Of a stretch of 64,000 bases of DNA, positions 50,161 through 62,559 are shown in pieces. The notes under the pieces are model-generated. The model was not told the DNA's origin, did not search any database, and saw only the letters and a program-made list of their open reading frames with translations. Made by a program: the position numbers and the translations under genes. This DNA comes from Morella rubra (Eukaryota > Streptophyta > Magnoliopsida > Fagales > Myricaceae). Every line of letters begins with the position of its first letter. Positions within the stretch are counted from its first letter, which is position 1. The DNA is taken from positions 3,273,269 through 3,337,268 of the forward strand of contig CM025850.1 in the NCBI GenBank assembly GCA_003952965.2. The letters run 5' to 3'.

Positions 50161-51906
50161 CACTGCAACAAATGTCACTTTCAGTCACATTGTTTTTGCT
50201 GAGAAATTAAAATTTTATCACGAAAAGTACATTTTAGTGGACAAAATTGAAAAACTTCAATATTATCACTAAAATAATTATGTCCGGACGACCACGTATA
50301 TAATTAGGACGTTTAATAACAAACTCATACGACATTCGGAACGAAAATCACAAAGCGTTCGAATATAATTAATACCGTGTTCACGGTTATCTTGATAACA
50401 AACTTATATTTTTATCACTAAAACGTGGCGGATAATATTCATCACAAAATTTCACTCGCACATAGCGAAAAAGCTCGCATGATTCACTTATGTGAGAAAC
50501 AGCTATACCCATTAGGGTTATGCACCTGCACCAGCGGTGTGCCGGCACTGCCACGGGTACCATAAACTGCTCCCCACCCCACAACGGCACCGGTAACGGT
50601 GCTAGATTTTGCTGTGGGGCGGGAATTTAGGTGGTAGCGGTGGAAACTGCTGCGGTAGCAATTTCTACCGCTAAAAACGTTTTATTTTATTTTTTATTTT
50701 TTTTTATTTATTTTATGCGAAATGACGACGTTTCTCTTTAAGAGAAATGTTGTCGTTTGAGGGGCCACGAAACCTTAAAGATTTCGAGGCCCCTCAGCCT
50801 CCCTCATTCCCATTTTCGCAAAGCAGAGTTCCCCCAAAAATTTTCTCCGTTCTCCTTTCCCCCTCCTCGATTGGCGCCTATCTCCCCCTCTGCACAAGCA
50901 AGCAACGGCTACAACTCCCTTTAGCTCTCTCTCTTCCCTTCTCCAGCGCCAGCAACTCTATCGCGCTCTCTCTCTCTCTCTCTCAGTTTCCTTGCATTTG
51001 ATATTATATTTGCGATTTACTAGGTTTGTGGAAATTTTTTATTTAGATTTGGAAAGCTTTTCAAATATATGGAGATTTTCTTGCGAATGTGGAGATTTTC
51101 TTGCGATTTGGTATTGAGGGGTTGCAATTTTGGATTATTTTTTTTGGCTGTTTATGAGATTTCATATTTGGAAATTTTTTGAAAAACTTTTCAAATCTGT
51201 GGCCTTTTTCAAGCAAATGTCAATGTGTAAATTTGGTATTGATTATAGGGTTTGCAATTTTAGAAATTTTTTTTAGGCTATTTACGATTTGGTTGAGATT
51301 TCAGATTTGAAAATTTTTTTGAATTTGGATTTCAATTTGGTATTGATTATACGGGTTACAATTTAAGAAATTTTTGCTAAGTTGTTTAGGATTTGGTTGA
51401 GATGTGAAGATTTGGAAATTTTTTTGCTATTGATTTGTTAAGTTTTACGAGATTTGCTCTTTGATTACTCGATTTTATTTTTTTTTTTTCTCATTTTTGT
51501 AATCTCTGGTGTAGATGGCGGTAACCACTACCGCCACCGTCAAAACTAGCATTGTTAGGTGCCAGTTTCCTCCCTTCACAGTGGCGGGGGCGGTGTCCAT
51601 TTTTGGACAACCACCCATAGCGGTGGCGGTGAGGGCATAACCGCCACCGCTTATGCACAGCCCTAATACCCATTCAGACGCCTTTTGTAATATCCAGATT
51701 TTTGTCATTGAATATTCAGCTAATCAGGGGATGACATGTTACTTAAATACTACCTTATTCCATTCGAATGTCACGTAGACGGACTACAAATTTCGTCACC
51801 CAATCTTTCGTGACAAAGTTTTAGTGACGAATTTTGTTTGTCACTCAGAACCATTAGTGACGAAAAAAAAAAAAATTTGTCACAAAATCCCAAAGTTCTT
51901 GTAGTT
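50161..51906. mobile_element. Possible non-autonomous CACTA-like element hosting the hAT insertion
   Basis: The right end shows TTCTTGTAGT (51896-51905), almost the standard CACTA terminus (reverse complement of CACTACAAGAA). It is preceded by several TTTCGTCAC / TTAGTGACG motifs (51794-51885). A possible left end CACTGCAACAAATGTCAC lies at 50161, followed by similar ATCAC(T/G)AAAA motifs. Flanking triplets are TTC on the left and TTG or TGC on the right, so the target duplication is imperfect or the ends are misplaced. Confidence 0.4.
50513..51665. mobile_element. Non-autonomous hAT-superfamily transposon (1153 bp) with 8-bp target duplication
   Basis: Flanked by a perfect 8-bp direct repeat ATACCCAT (50505-50512 and 51666-51673). 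Terminal inverted repeats are TAGGGTTATGCAC on the left and, as reverse complement of the right end, TAGGGCTGTGCAT. Eight-bp duplications with short T/CAGGG-type ends are the hallmark of hAT elements. Subterminal regions are rich in GGCGGT / ACCGCCACC motifs in both orientations. The interior has a pyrimidine-rich tract ending in (CT)n (50939-50990), like a 5' UTR, followed by repeated TTTGGAAATTTTT-type segments (51040-51430). No transposase is encoded. Confidence 0.85.
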
Positions 51907-52453
51907 TGCGTGGAGGCACCTACATGGGAGTCTATGGCTCACGCGATGATCTCCCCATACCCCTAGGGAAGTTGTGGGGTCATCTATATTCCATGTGCTA
52001 TAATTATTTATCTAAGGACAATAAAATTATAGATAAAAACGGTTTTTGTTAATGCTACCCGTATAAACTACTTCACAAGATTAAATCGATTTCAGAAGTA
52101 AATTTGGATACACGAGAATACTCTGGTAATTAATTTTGATTTCAGATCAAAACATATCCTAGGTCGTTTTGCTTTGTCCTCTCTTCTTCTGCTAAAAGAT
52201 TAAACGGAAATCTGTGCAGTGCATTCCCTTCCCAGTATCCTGCTAGCTATTAGATTGTTTTCCCAACCAACTATGAATATGGACCATCTTATTGGTATTA
52301 GTTCTCAAATTTTTTAATCGAGCATCATTATAATTGCATAGGAGTGTTGGTAGAGAATCCCCACCAAACCATATTTCTTGACAATTGATCATTAAGATAC
52401 AAGTTGTTACAATTACAGCCTTAATTAAGGGGGAGAACACATTGCAAATGAAG

Positions 52454-52757
52454 TGTTAATTAGGAGGTATATATGACATCTTCTAATATTTTCTTACCAA
52501 AAAGGTAAGAAAAAAAAAAAACTCTCCCACTTCCACTCAATTCAAAACATTCTGCTTTTGTATTCATGTGCTGATAAACAACAAGATTCCACACAGATCA
52601 AATCAGTGTATTAGATTAGGAGGTAAATAAGAATTTCTAATATTTTCTTACCAAAAAAGAGAAAAAAAAAATCCTCCACTTTCAGTCAGTTCAAAACATT
52701 GTGCTTTTGTATTCATCTGCTGATCAACAACAAGATGATCAAATCAGTGTATTAGGT
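52454..52757. repeat. Tandem duplication, period about 156 bp, two copies
   Basis: Both copies contain TTCTAATATTTTCTTACCAA, then an A-rich run, then CAAAACATTNTGCTTTTGTA and ATCAAATCAGTGTATTAG. They differ by several substitutions and small indels. Confidence 0.75.
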
Positions 52758-53528
52758 TTCCATGAACCACATTATCAATACCACAATTGCTATTTATCCG
52801 ACAAAAGAGAAATGATCAGAGTAACAAAGATTCTCCCTTAGATAATTTGATCCTCAAAAGCAAAGGTAGACAAACCAACTAATACAATATCGAAGGGAAC
52901 AAAAAAACCGCTCTTTGGATTATACAAGCAATGGCAGCATCAAGTGAACAAAACATGTATCTAGAGAGAGAGTATCAAGTCACTATCAAACCTCTACTAG
53001 GTGCTAGAAGATAAAACACAACTAACTGGATGCTCTGGGGATACTCTTTGTGTTAGATTACACACACACATAACCATTTGTTAGTAAGAAACAAGAAATC
53101 CAGAAGATAAAACAGTAACAAAAACCTAGCAATCTTATTATGTCTAAATAAGATTACACAGTTGACTTCCTTAAATGTTGCTTCAGATACTCAGTCAAAT
53201 AAGTCAGGAAAACGTATTGTATTTTAAGTAACTATACCTACAAACTTCGGATAAAGGTAAATAGCAATAAAACTCCACGTACCTACTATTTTTTCCATTA
53301 GCAGATATTCTACTAGTGTCCTTCAAATGACCTGCAGAAAAGGTATAGACAATTGTGAAAGTTTAATAGATTATTTACATTCAGCAGAAGATCATGACAA
53401 GCAGCGATAATTATACACCCATTATTTCTGTCTCTCCAATTAAGCAGCGTAGTTGATGAGCAGTTTGGACCATTTTTCCATTCAATATCTGCTCAATGGT
53501 CTCTCAGATAGATCCATCACAGACAGCC

Positions 53529-53690
53529 TTATATCTCTTGCACCATCCTATCATCCATCAATTCAACCATAGCATTACGCCTATCATTCATTTGCCCAAA
53601 AAGCATCTCCCAAGTTTGTAATCCAAATTCATAGCAGCTTTCCACATGATCCAATGACAGAATAATTTTAATTCAGCAGAGGCAGCCTCG
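53529..53690 (-). pseudogene. Possible coding remnant of unknown origin
   Basis: The minus strand reads DHVESCYEFGLQTWEMLFGQ followed by MNDRRNAMVELMDDRMVQEI and a stop. The composition and the absence of stops upstream for about 45 codons look protein-like, and an overlapping frame upstream reads HEAASAELKLF. I do not recognise the family. It may be a leftover exon or a chance frame. Confidence 0.25.
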
Positions 53691-55645
53691 TGAGAATTTC
53701 TTTCCTAAATGTATAAGTTCCAAATGCGTGGTTGTTGGTCAATCAAGCTCTGAACAGCTGAGCATAACTTTACTCTCCAAGCATAATGCACTCCTGCCCC
53801 ATACTTTCTCAGAAAAATGTAGTTTTCTCTCAATGTTCAAATTATTCACCTACTGGGATCTTTCAACTAAATTTAATGTTACTAAGCCAATAATCGCAAC
53901 TCCATCTGTTCCATTTATCTACTGAAATAAATACATCATCGCACTCCTCTTATCCCACCAAGACCATGCTTGATGTTTCTACATATTGTTAGGCATATTA
54001 CTATTATGGAATTAGCAAAGTGAGTTACTGACTTGCTACTTCTACACCAAAGAAGAAAATAGGTTAAAATTTTACATAATGTGTCAGTTATAACCAGCCT
54101 AAGCCGTAAAGATCCCCTTCTTTTCACACCACCTCCCCATTCTCCAGCTTTACTATCAATTAGCAAAAATCATTCCGCATTTCATCTTACATGAACACAC
54201 AGGTCCAACCACAACCTAGAGGGGACTGGAGTAATTCTAAGGAGGAGGAAACTCAGCCGAAAACTAGGGATAGTTTTTTAATCTGAGTGGAAAACAAAGA
54301 TAACAGAGCACATTCCAGTAAGAAGAAAACGAAAAATCAAGTTCACATACAGAGCATCCAAAGAAGATAACTGTTGACCAAGAACGATATAGGAACAAAT
54401 GAATCAATTTTAGAGGGCAGAAAAAGGGTATCATCGAATAACAAGTCCCCTAACCCTTTCTCTCTCTCTCTCTCTCTTTTTGCCAGGACGAGGGGGAAGA
54501 GATGTATTACAGAAGCATAGAAAAGGGGGCATCCTAGAAAACATAGTCAAAAATTCAGCTTACTATGCCCATCCCAATGTGGTGGACCAGAATCCGGGAC
54601 CAAAAACAAAGCAATTGAAGAGTGGTCTATGTGTCTCAAAATATACTGTCACCAAACTATACAAAGGTAAAACTTCCCTCTCCAATGCCTGGAAAGAAAT
54701 TTTCATTGGTTTTGAATCATGAAGAAAATCTCATTCCAATTTCCTGAGCTGTCCTTACTTGTATCGCTTCAGTCTTTTTTCATACTTTCAATTGCTATTG
54801 TTCACAATCCAAATTTCTTTTCAACCATTCAATTGTCAAAGAGACGGTTGAAATAGCATCAATCATTCTTTTCTCAGCTTATTTCAGTTTCTTGGGCAAT
54901 TCTTGTTCCGGAAACTAGGTTCTGAAAGACATTTTATTGCTTTTACCATGAGCTATATCCATGCAGAAAATTTATGTCAGAAGTATTTCTTAGTGCATCC
55001 ATTATAAACTTCATAAGTGTGACTGAAAGAAAAGATAGTAATCTTACCGGATTTACTTCCTAATCCATCTGTGAACATGAACAATGAATTAATGAAAAAC
55101 TATAACACAAAAGTGGAGAGGCATATATAAAGGATAACATCATTGATAGAGATTTCAAACTTCAAAGTTTCAAATTCTTGCTACAAGATTGTGCATGGTT
55201 TGCCACCTCTCTTTAGAAAAGATGGAAGAATAAAGAGCCGAAAATAAAAACTGTAAGCACAACATCAGGTCATAATTTATGAAAGGAAGCAGCAGTCTGC
55301 AAGAATTACATTCACAATATGATAACGGATACATACACACCTCCTTATGAATAAAAGAGCAAATTGAACTGTACATTTTAATTATGTAAGAGAAAATCCT
55401 TATACTACCTTCCAACAAATTTAGAGAAAGCACTCCACAGAGTTGTTAGCTGAGAAGAAAGGGACGACAAGCACCAAGAGGTGAACCAACAATTAGGCGA
55501 GCAATATTTCGTTGTATAGCTAGTTATCTCAAGAGCTCAAAGAGCGAAATAGTTTAGGGCATCTAAACTAGAAGCCAATTTTTCCTTTAAAAGATGAGGG
55601 ACAAGGAGCTGCTATATTCAAGGTAATGAGAAAAAAAAGGGGCTC

Positions 55646-58600
55646 TTATTCCATGTTACCAAATCTCTTGGCAATGATCGGACGGACATCATCAGCATCA
55701 ACAAGGGTCTCTAAGAAGGGAAGTAAGGAAATTAGTGCACAATCTGTTGGATCATCAAACCAACTCCTTATAGGAATCCCATTGTTGACTTGCAACCGGA
55801 AAACCTGAAATGAGCAAAACGAGAACGAGGCTTAAACAATCAAGCGTCCATCAGACAGAGATGACTTCTTTTGTAATTGTTCTTTCCTCTTTTTTTCCAC
55901 CTTTTTTTAACAGGGTGTGGGTCGTAATTTGGACACAATTTTCTTATTTAGTAGTAGACAGTTATATAGACACTAATTTCTCACGTCTCTGGACTTTTCA
56001 GCGTCAATATTAAGCATGCTCAAGAGACCTTATTCAGTCTCGCTTTCATCCTTTTAGAGTCTAAACTTCAGCTAAGCCGGCTAGCACAGAAATCTTTGCC
56101 TTCCTAGCTTTTAAACTGACATTTTGCTAAAATTTTCTATGGATTTCTTGCCCAGATATATGTAATATATAAGACCAAAATTCATGTTTTTAATTTTTAA
56201 GTTATTACAAGTGCCAGGGGAAATCCAAAAATACGCTCCAGCTGATGGGAAAATCTTCTTCCACCTTTGTTCTTAACACCCACAACACGCCCACCAAAAA
56301 AAAAAAAAAAGTGATAAAAAAATATCCTCAAGGACCCCCCCACTGTCTCTCTTCTTTATGCCATTCACTGAAAAATTCCCATACTTCATAGGTAATGGAA
56401 GACCACTGGCAGACTAAATTTAAGTTGGTAGCCAAAAGTAGTCTGATATCACAAGTCCATCAAGGAAAATATTTAACACCGAGCAACAGCACTGAACACC
56501 AGTAAAAGAAGATTTCAACCATAGAAAGCAAGAGAATTAATGCGGGAGGGGGGGGGGGGTGGAAGAAGGATCTAACAAAAGTAAAACAGCACTACAAAAA
56601 CAGGGTGTTGCTTTATTTTGGTGATGTAACGTTGAGGAGAATATCATTATTATCAACTTTTGCAGAGTCAACACCTGAAAACTGTCAAGTGATCTCTAGT
56701 TTTCAACTCCCATCTGTAAAAATGCATGATTCACGGTACACTCGGCGAGATATAAGCTTTCCATCTGGATCCAGCATATCAAGAAGTTGTTCTGCATATA
56801 TACTTTGGCTTGCAGTGAAAATAACAACTTCAAACATCTCTGCAACTCTCCCCAAGAAAGAATGGAGATAAGGCCTCTGTTTCACATATACTGTGTGCTC
56901 CTTCATGTTGAAGAAAACGGTAAAGGTGAAATCGGCATCTTCACGATGTTCCAGTGTAGAGTGGACAAGTGTTTCTGGGAATAAGAAAGAGAGATGACCA
57001 AGCATCAATGTCATTTGTTTCAATGAAAAACCAAAAGATCTGACAACGTAATTAAGCTGACCAAATGTCAGGGCTACTCTCAGAGCCCAAGTTGAACCAC
57101 AAATTAGGGGCTTTGTCAGAGTGAAAACCCAGATTGCGCAGTGCTAACATTGCTAATTAGGGAATCTCAAGAATGTTTTAAACATTTGTATCATATTGGT
57201 TCCATAGATGTACATAACACATATATGAATATATTCCCCATCAATCAACAAGATCTTCATGAACTTATAGGTCTTCAACTTATTGAGTGCAGCAGTCAAC
57301 CGAATAAGGTTTGCAACAAAGCAAGAGTCCGTTGAATTAACACAGATACTGAAGAATGTCCCTTTTTTTCCCTGTGGACACAGCATTTAATAGTGTCATC
57401 TTGCAAGCTTTTTTATTTTTCCCCAATAGTGCAATGTGACAAAAATAAGTTGTTAGAGGGTGAATGTCACAAAAATGATAGTTTCAAGTGCAAAGTGTTA
57501 AACCCACATAGTTGGACAATGCAAAATGTATTTATCCCTAAATCATATTTTATCATATTTTCACAACCATAAATGCCCATCCATAGGAGTCCCAAAAATG
57601 AATCTAGAAGGAGGTTACAAGTACATGAATTAGGCTAATGGATCCCAACGATCAAAGTTCATAACATATGCAGAGGAAATATGGAGATATCATCATGTTG
57701 TCTATAAGGGAATTCCCTTACCATCCAAATCAAGTACTAATGTTACAGGTTTCCTGTTCTGAGTTTCCTTTGGCAGTATACTGGGCTGAAAGTTCGATAC
57801 CACGTCTGAGAGTTCTGGAAAATTTTTTATAAACACTTGTGGATCGAAGCACTCTGCCTGATCTGAGTCATGGTTAACATCAAATTCTGGGTTGCAGGAT
57901 CTCATTTGATCAATTGCTACGTACAAGCTAGTAGTATCAGAACCAATCATGTCTTCTTGACATAATTTGGAATCATTGATATCACTGTTTTTTACTGTGT
58001 CCTCAAGGAAAGGCAGCATCATGTACTGCTCAGCCACATCAAAGAACAAATTAGGCTCCGCACTTTTGTAGTCAGTGAAGCAATTGGCATCAACTATACC
58101 ATCCTCAAATGAACTCCCATTGAAGGGTAAGGTGGCAACAATCATGTCAGATATGAAGAAATCAGATACATCGCAAGTTTCGTAGTCACATGAGCTTCTA
58201 TTATCATCACTTTTGTTGGCTCCCAACCTGGGCATGTCAGGTTCTTTGCTGATTCCTAAAGAAAATTAAGGAGGTTGGGTATCAGATACAATTTTTTCAG
58301 AGACACGAGTAAAAGTTGCTAAATTGACATATTCAAAGTAACGAAATCAGAGCTTTCAATGCATGTTCTTTGTAATTCTCCTTTTTCAAAGGAAATTTGG
58401 GCCTCATGTTCCCGAAAAAGCATGCAGAGTACCAGAAATTTTGTAAAAAGATTGGAAGAAAAATCTGGCTACATTTTTTTTCCTCTAGCAGTCAAAAAAA
58501 ATAATGAACATCTACGCACCAATCTGCCCCTTCAGTGACCATAACTTGGTCCACAGGCATGACGCAAATATATTATGCTACAGCAGTCAAAAGAAGATTC

Positions 58601-60762
58601 ACATCTGTTAAGTTCCTTTTCTTTTCCAATTAGTTTATAAAGTAAGCAGTATATTCATCATCTAGTATTGTCCAAGTTCTATTTAAAAAACAAATTACTA
58701 GTGTCCAGTGAAAAGAAAACATGGTTCAACTTATATAGGGGTTCGCTAACAAAATAAAAGAATGTCATAACATTCCTTAAAGTATTCAACCAAGAGAATT
58801 GCAAGACATACCTGCATGACCATCAGCAGTCAGTTCAGCATCGCCTTCAACAGGCTCCAGAGCAGGAGAGAAAATAGTCTCTAGGTTTGAGCTGTTCATA
58901 GATTCCTGCAAATTAGTAAACCATTCTGTTACCCTAACAAAAAAACACAAGTCACATTTTCCCCAAATAAAGGAATACCAGCATGTCCTTTGAACCCAAA
59001 AAGAAAAACTTATGAACAACAAAAAGATTAGACTACTAAAGATAATACCATTACCCTAGTACAAACAAAAAGTGAATTTCGACAGAAGAACACCTCGAGA
59101 ACAGTAATTACAAAATAAAAAATGCACCAAATACAAAACAAGAAAATGGAGAAAGCATTTATGAATAAAGTCAGACACCAAAAATAAAACTAAATATAAG
59201 TGAAAGAAGGGAAAGGGAAAAAGTGTATAGCACACAATAAAAAACATAGAATCTGAGCAAAGATCCAAGTTTTTTAATTGAACAAAGAAGAACCTTGCAG
59301 TGGTCCTTTAACCAACTCAGCAATAAACAGATAGATAACTTACATATCTGAAAAGCAATGTAATAAACTAGAATTAAGATATGAGGAATGATTACTGAAG
59401 AACCAAACCAGTAAACGATAAAAAAAAACGAATGTACAAGAAAAACCAGAATTCAGAACCCCTAAACGCACCTACACACACTGTCACATAAAAGAATGAC
59501 AAACACTAGAATACTGAGGGATAGCCACAAGATGCACTTTTTATGTACATGCACCTTGAGTGCTCCACATGCATCAACTCCAGACCAAACTTTAGAAAGG
59601 GACCAAAAACAAAGCAAAACCCTAGTCAAAACAATTAATTCATCTGAAGAAAATTCAGTAGTGACCTTCAGGGTATCCAAAAATGACAAACTGAAGAAAT
59701 ACAGTATGGTCTCCTGAGATGAGCACTTCTTACCATTCTCCCAATGGACTCAATAAAAAATGATGGCTGCTTCTGAAACTGAGATTTTTCTTCATCCAAC
59801 AATTCTTCATAGTCAGTGGCTCCATCATGTTCAAGGTTTGTAATAGGTACACATGTGCTCGAAGAAACTATAAGAATGATGAGGAGCATTAAAAATAAGA
59901 ACTGTAGCTTAACTTAAATGAAAATTTCTTACTACAAAACTAGCAAACTAGTCAGCCTATTAAACATGCAAATGGTAACACAAATTGCTTTGTAAAAATG
60001 GGACTAATGTTGTACTCCATGGAAAAAAATACAAACAGAAACATCAACAAATTACACAATCACGGATAACCATTCTGCAACTTATTAGAAGTAGATTAGT
60101 TTATTTTCTTCAAGATGATAGATTCATACTTTTGCAAAGAAAATGATTAGAACATAGCAGAAATTAAAGGGACATTCGAAAGCCATATTTTTTTCTAACC
60201 TCTTTTATCCTTCTAAGTTCAAGGGAGACCAATGTGTAAAAACTTCCGCAATTTGGAAAAGATATACAGGTAAATTATCTAACAAATTTTTCAAGTGAGA
60301 GTTATGACTAAGATTTCCAAATTCTTAGTCACTAACATTGTTCTATAGTATATCTAAGCTGGTATAAAACAAAAACATGCAACCCAACTAACATACTGTC
60401 CACCTTCAAAATGATTCCCCAATAACACCTGAGGGAGCAATTTTTGGCCACCCTTGGCAAGTAAGTGAACTGTTTTCTCATACTCAATAAAACTTACAAC
60501 AACTGTCTATACACAACATGAGAGAACTTCAAACAATATCAAATATAGGAAAGATTCTCAGAGGGATCAAACGGTAGCCCTTTCAAGACTTACCATCCTG
60601 ACGTTTATGAATACAAGTGTCCAATTCTGCTGTCTGTTCAGAAAGCCTGACATATGAGCATGAATTTTTGGAAATTTTAGTTGACTTATGACACACGTGA
60701 ACACCATTTTTCTCTTTGAAACAGCCCGTGCTCAATTTCGTCTTCATTTTGAATGAGGGCAT
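55646..60762 (-). CDS. CTD small phosphatase-like protein (SSP4-like, HAD/FCP1 domain), catalytic exon disrupted
   Basis: A nuclear-type phosphatase of the SCP/FCP1 family, expected to act on the RNA polymerase II C-terminal domain. Coding exons (minus): 60594-60762, 59734-59867, 58812-58905, 57722-58255, about 56632-56974, 55646-55804. The first four join in phase. The start MPSFKMKTKLSTGCFKEKNG and a long acidic, poorly conserved middle match plant SSP4-like proteins. The catalytic motif DLDETLVHS (from residue 308) is split by intron 4, and FTAS follows at about 363-366. The last exon is normal (VFRLQVNNGIPIRSWFDD…RPIIAKRFGNME, stop). In exon 5 the frame hits TGA right after CIFTDGS (56703-56705). 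The next 70 bp resemble the expected YTKDLTVLGVDLAKVAIIDN coding sequence but carry several short indels, so the catalytic Lys and Asp-Asn segment is lost. Either a true defect or a consensus error. Confidence 0.85.
57425..57540. repeat. Fragment related to the MITE-like repeat at 29505-29880
   Basis: Shares AATGTGACAAAAATAA, TCACAAAAATGATAGTTT and TGCAAAGTGTTAA-like strings with 29830-29875. Lies in intron 4 of the phosphatase gene. Confidence 0.4.
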
Positions 60763-61420
60763 TTGTTCTGTACTTCAGATATATACTGCAACCTTGATGT
60801 GAGAACGTCAGTGGGAAACAACTGTCTCTTAAGTTTCTAACCAATAGAACAAGCACCACGGATTGTATCAGTAAGCAATAAAGATAAGTACAGGGCAAAA
60901 ACAAAACATACAGATGTGCAGCAACAACTAGGAATAATGAGAATGTTATGATCCAGTATTCAAGTATTGAAAAAGCAGTCAGAAAATCAGTGCTAGTAAG
61001 AAGAACCTCAGCCATCAAAATATTATCAAATTAGCTTGCAGATAAATAATCTACTTAAGATCATCCACTCAGAACAAAAGAAAGTTCAAAGAAAGGGAAA
61101 GCATCATCCAGAAAATACACCCTCAAAGACCCTATACCTTCAGATATCCTAATATGCCTAGCCTTCAATACACCACGAATTTGAAAAGGGGGAGCTACTC
61201 TCTAAGCACAAAATCTCCACCTCAAAAACCTTTATACCTGAGTTTAGGATGACCCACAGAAGGAGAAAAGAATGTCCAAAAGCACTGAGCTATTAGACGA
61301 CGACAAAGCAAGTGATCAGCAATCTCTCCAGCCTATATATACAGATATGACATCAATTGAAAATGGTAGCTTCATCTTTTACTTAGTCGTCAGCTCTAAA
61401 TGTGTTTCAAATTTGTAATT

Positions 61421-61820
61421 CAGATGCTATATCTAGAAATAGTCATTCAAAGTCAAAAATATAACAGATTGATTTTTGAACTTGATGACTGCAACACATA
61501 GCAGATGACCGAACTCGTCGTTATCTTTTAAAATTCAAATGTGTATGTCAGATGCTATATCGAGAAACAGTCTTTCAAATTCAAAAATTTAACAGACTGA
61601 TTTTTGAACTTGATGACTGCAACATATAGCAGATGAAAGAACTGGTCGATATCTTTAAAAATTCAAATTTGTAATTCAGATGCTATATCTAGAAACAGTC
61701 CTTCAACATCAAAAAGTCAACAGATTTTTTTTTGAACTTGATGACTGCAACAGATAGCAGATGACAGAAACTCTTCGATATCTTTTAAAATTCAAATGCG
61801 TAATTCAGATGCTATATCCA
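61421..61820. repeat. Minisatellite, period 127-129 bp, about 3.1 copies
   Basis: Copies start with CAGATGCTATATC at 61421, 61548, 61677 and (partial) 61806. Each contains TTTTTGAACTTGATGACTGC and AGCAGATGA. Copies differ at about 10% of positions. Confidence 0.9.
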
Positions 61821-61872
61821 TAAGAATTTGCTGCACCAACTGCTTGCAAAATTAAAATTAAATAACGAAAAT

Positions 61873-61990
61873 GGCGCTACTTAATTTTTAAATCCGGAAC
61901 CAAAAAATAACAGGGAAAATTTGAGGAAAAGAAGGAAACGGCGCTACTTAATTTTTAAATCCGGAACCAAAAAATAACAGGGAAAATTCA
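61873..61990. repeat. 67-bp direct repeat, two copies
   Basis: GGCGCTACTTAATTTTTAAA and the following CCGGAACCAAAAAATAACAG occur at 61873 and again at 61940 without mismatch over about 48 bp. Confidence 0.9.
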
Positions 61991-62449
61991 TGAAAAAGAA
62001 AGAAAAAAAAAACTAAAGGTCCAAAATAGCAAACGAACTCGTGAACGACAGAAGAATCCAAAAATTCAGGTCCAAAGAAGCAGAATTTCCAAGCAAAACG
62101 ACACAAGAAAAGAAGTCAACCAACTGATTTACAACACCAAATTCAATCAAAGTCAAATAATTTACAGCAAAGAAAACCAAAAGAAATCAAAGGAAAGCAA
62201 ACCTGTAATAAAAAACAACTCATGAACTTAAACCCTAGAGAGACAAAGCTGGGACGACGGTTATACAGTCAAACTACTATTTCACACAGTAAAAACAAAA
62301 CATGAAAAAGAAAATCACCAAAAACAGTATTCAACCGGAAGTGAATTAAGCGTTAATTAGCTGGAACCAAGAAGAGAAAAACTTTAACAAGCAGTGAATT
62401 ATGAAGAAGAAAATAGGCATACCTGTATAGCAGCTGAGAGTCCCGCTCT

Positions 62450-62508
62450 CTCTCTCTCGGACTCTCTCCCTCTCTTTCGTTCTCTCTTTCTTTCTCTCTC
62501 TCTCATAA
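62450..62508. repeat. CT microsatellite in the phosphatase first exon/promoter
   Basis: Imperfect CT/CTTT run; GA-rich on the transcribed (minus) strand. Confidence 0.85.
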
Positions 62509-62559
62509 GCCTTTATTTTATTATTTTGCGAGTATGAAAAGTCTTTAACTTCCATGAAC

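Larger units (their letters stand above)
51907..55645. other. Intergenic 3' of the phosphatase gene
   Basis: AT-rich, with no complete gene. It holds a tandem duplication (52454-52757), a possible coding remnant (53529-53690) and a short (CT)n run at 54460-54477. Confidence 0.5.
60763..62520 (-). promoter_or_regulatory. 5' UTR exon(s), 5' UTR intron and promoter-proximal region of the phosphatase gene
   Basis: A likely non-coding first exon lies at about 62423-62520. On the minus strand it is GA-rich (complement of the CTCTCTCT tracts at 62450-62502) and ends in CTATACAG followed by the donor GTATGCC. The coding start is 1.7 kb further on, so a long 5' UTR intron is inferred. That intron holds the repeats at 61421-61820 and 61873-61990. 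Confidence 0.5.
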
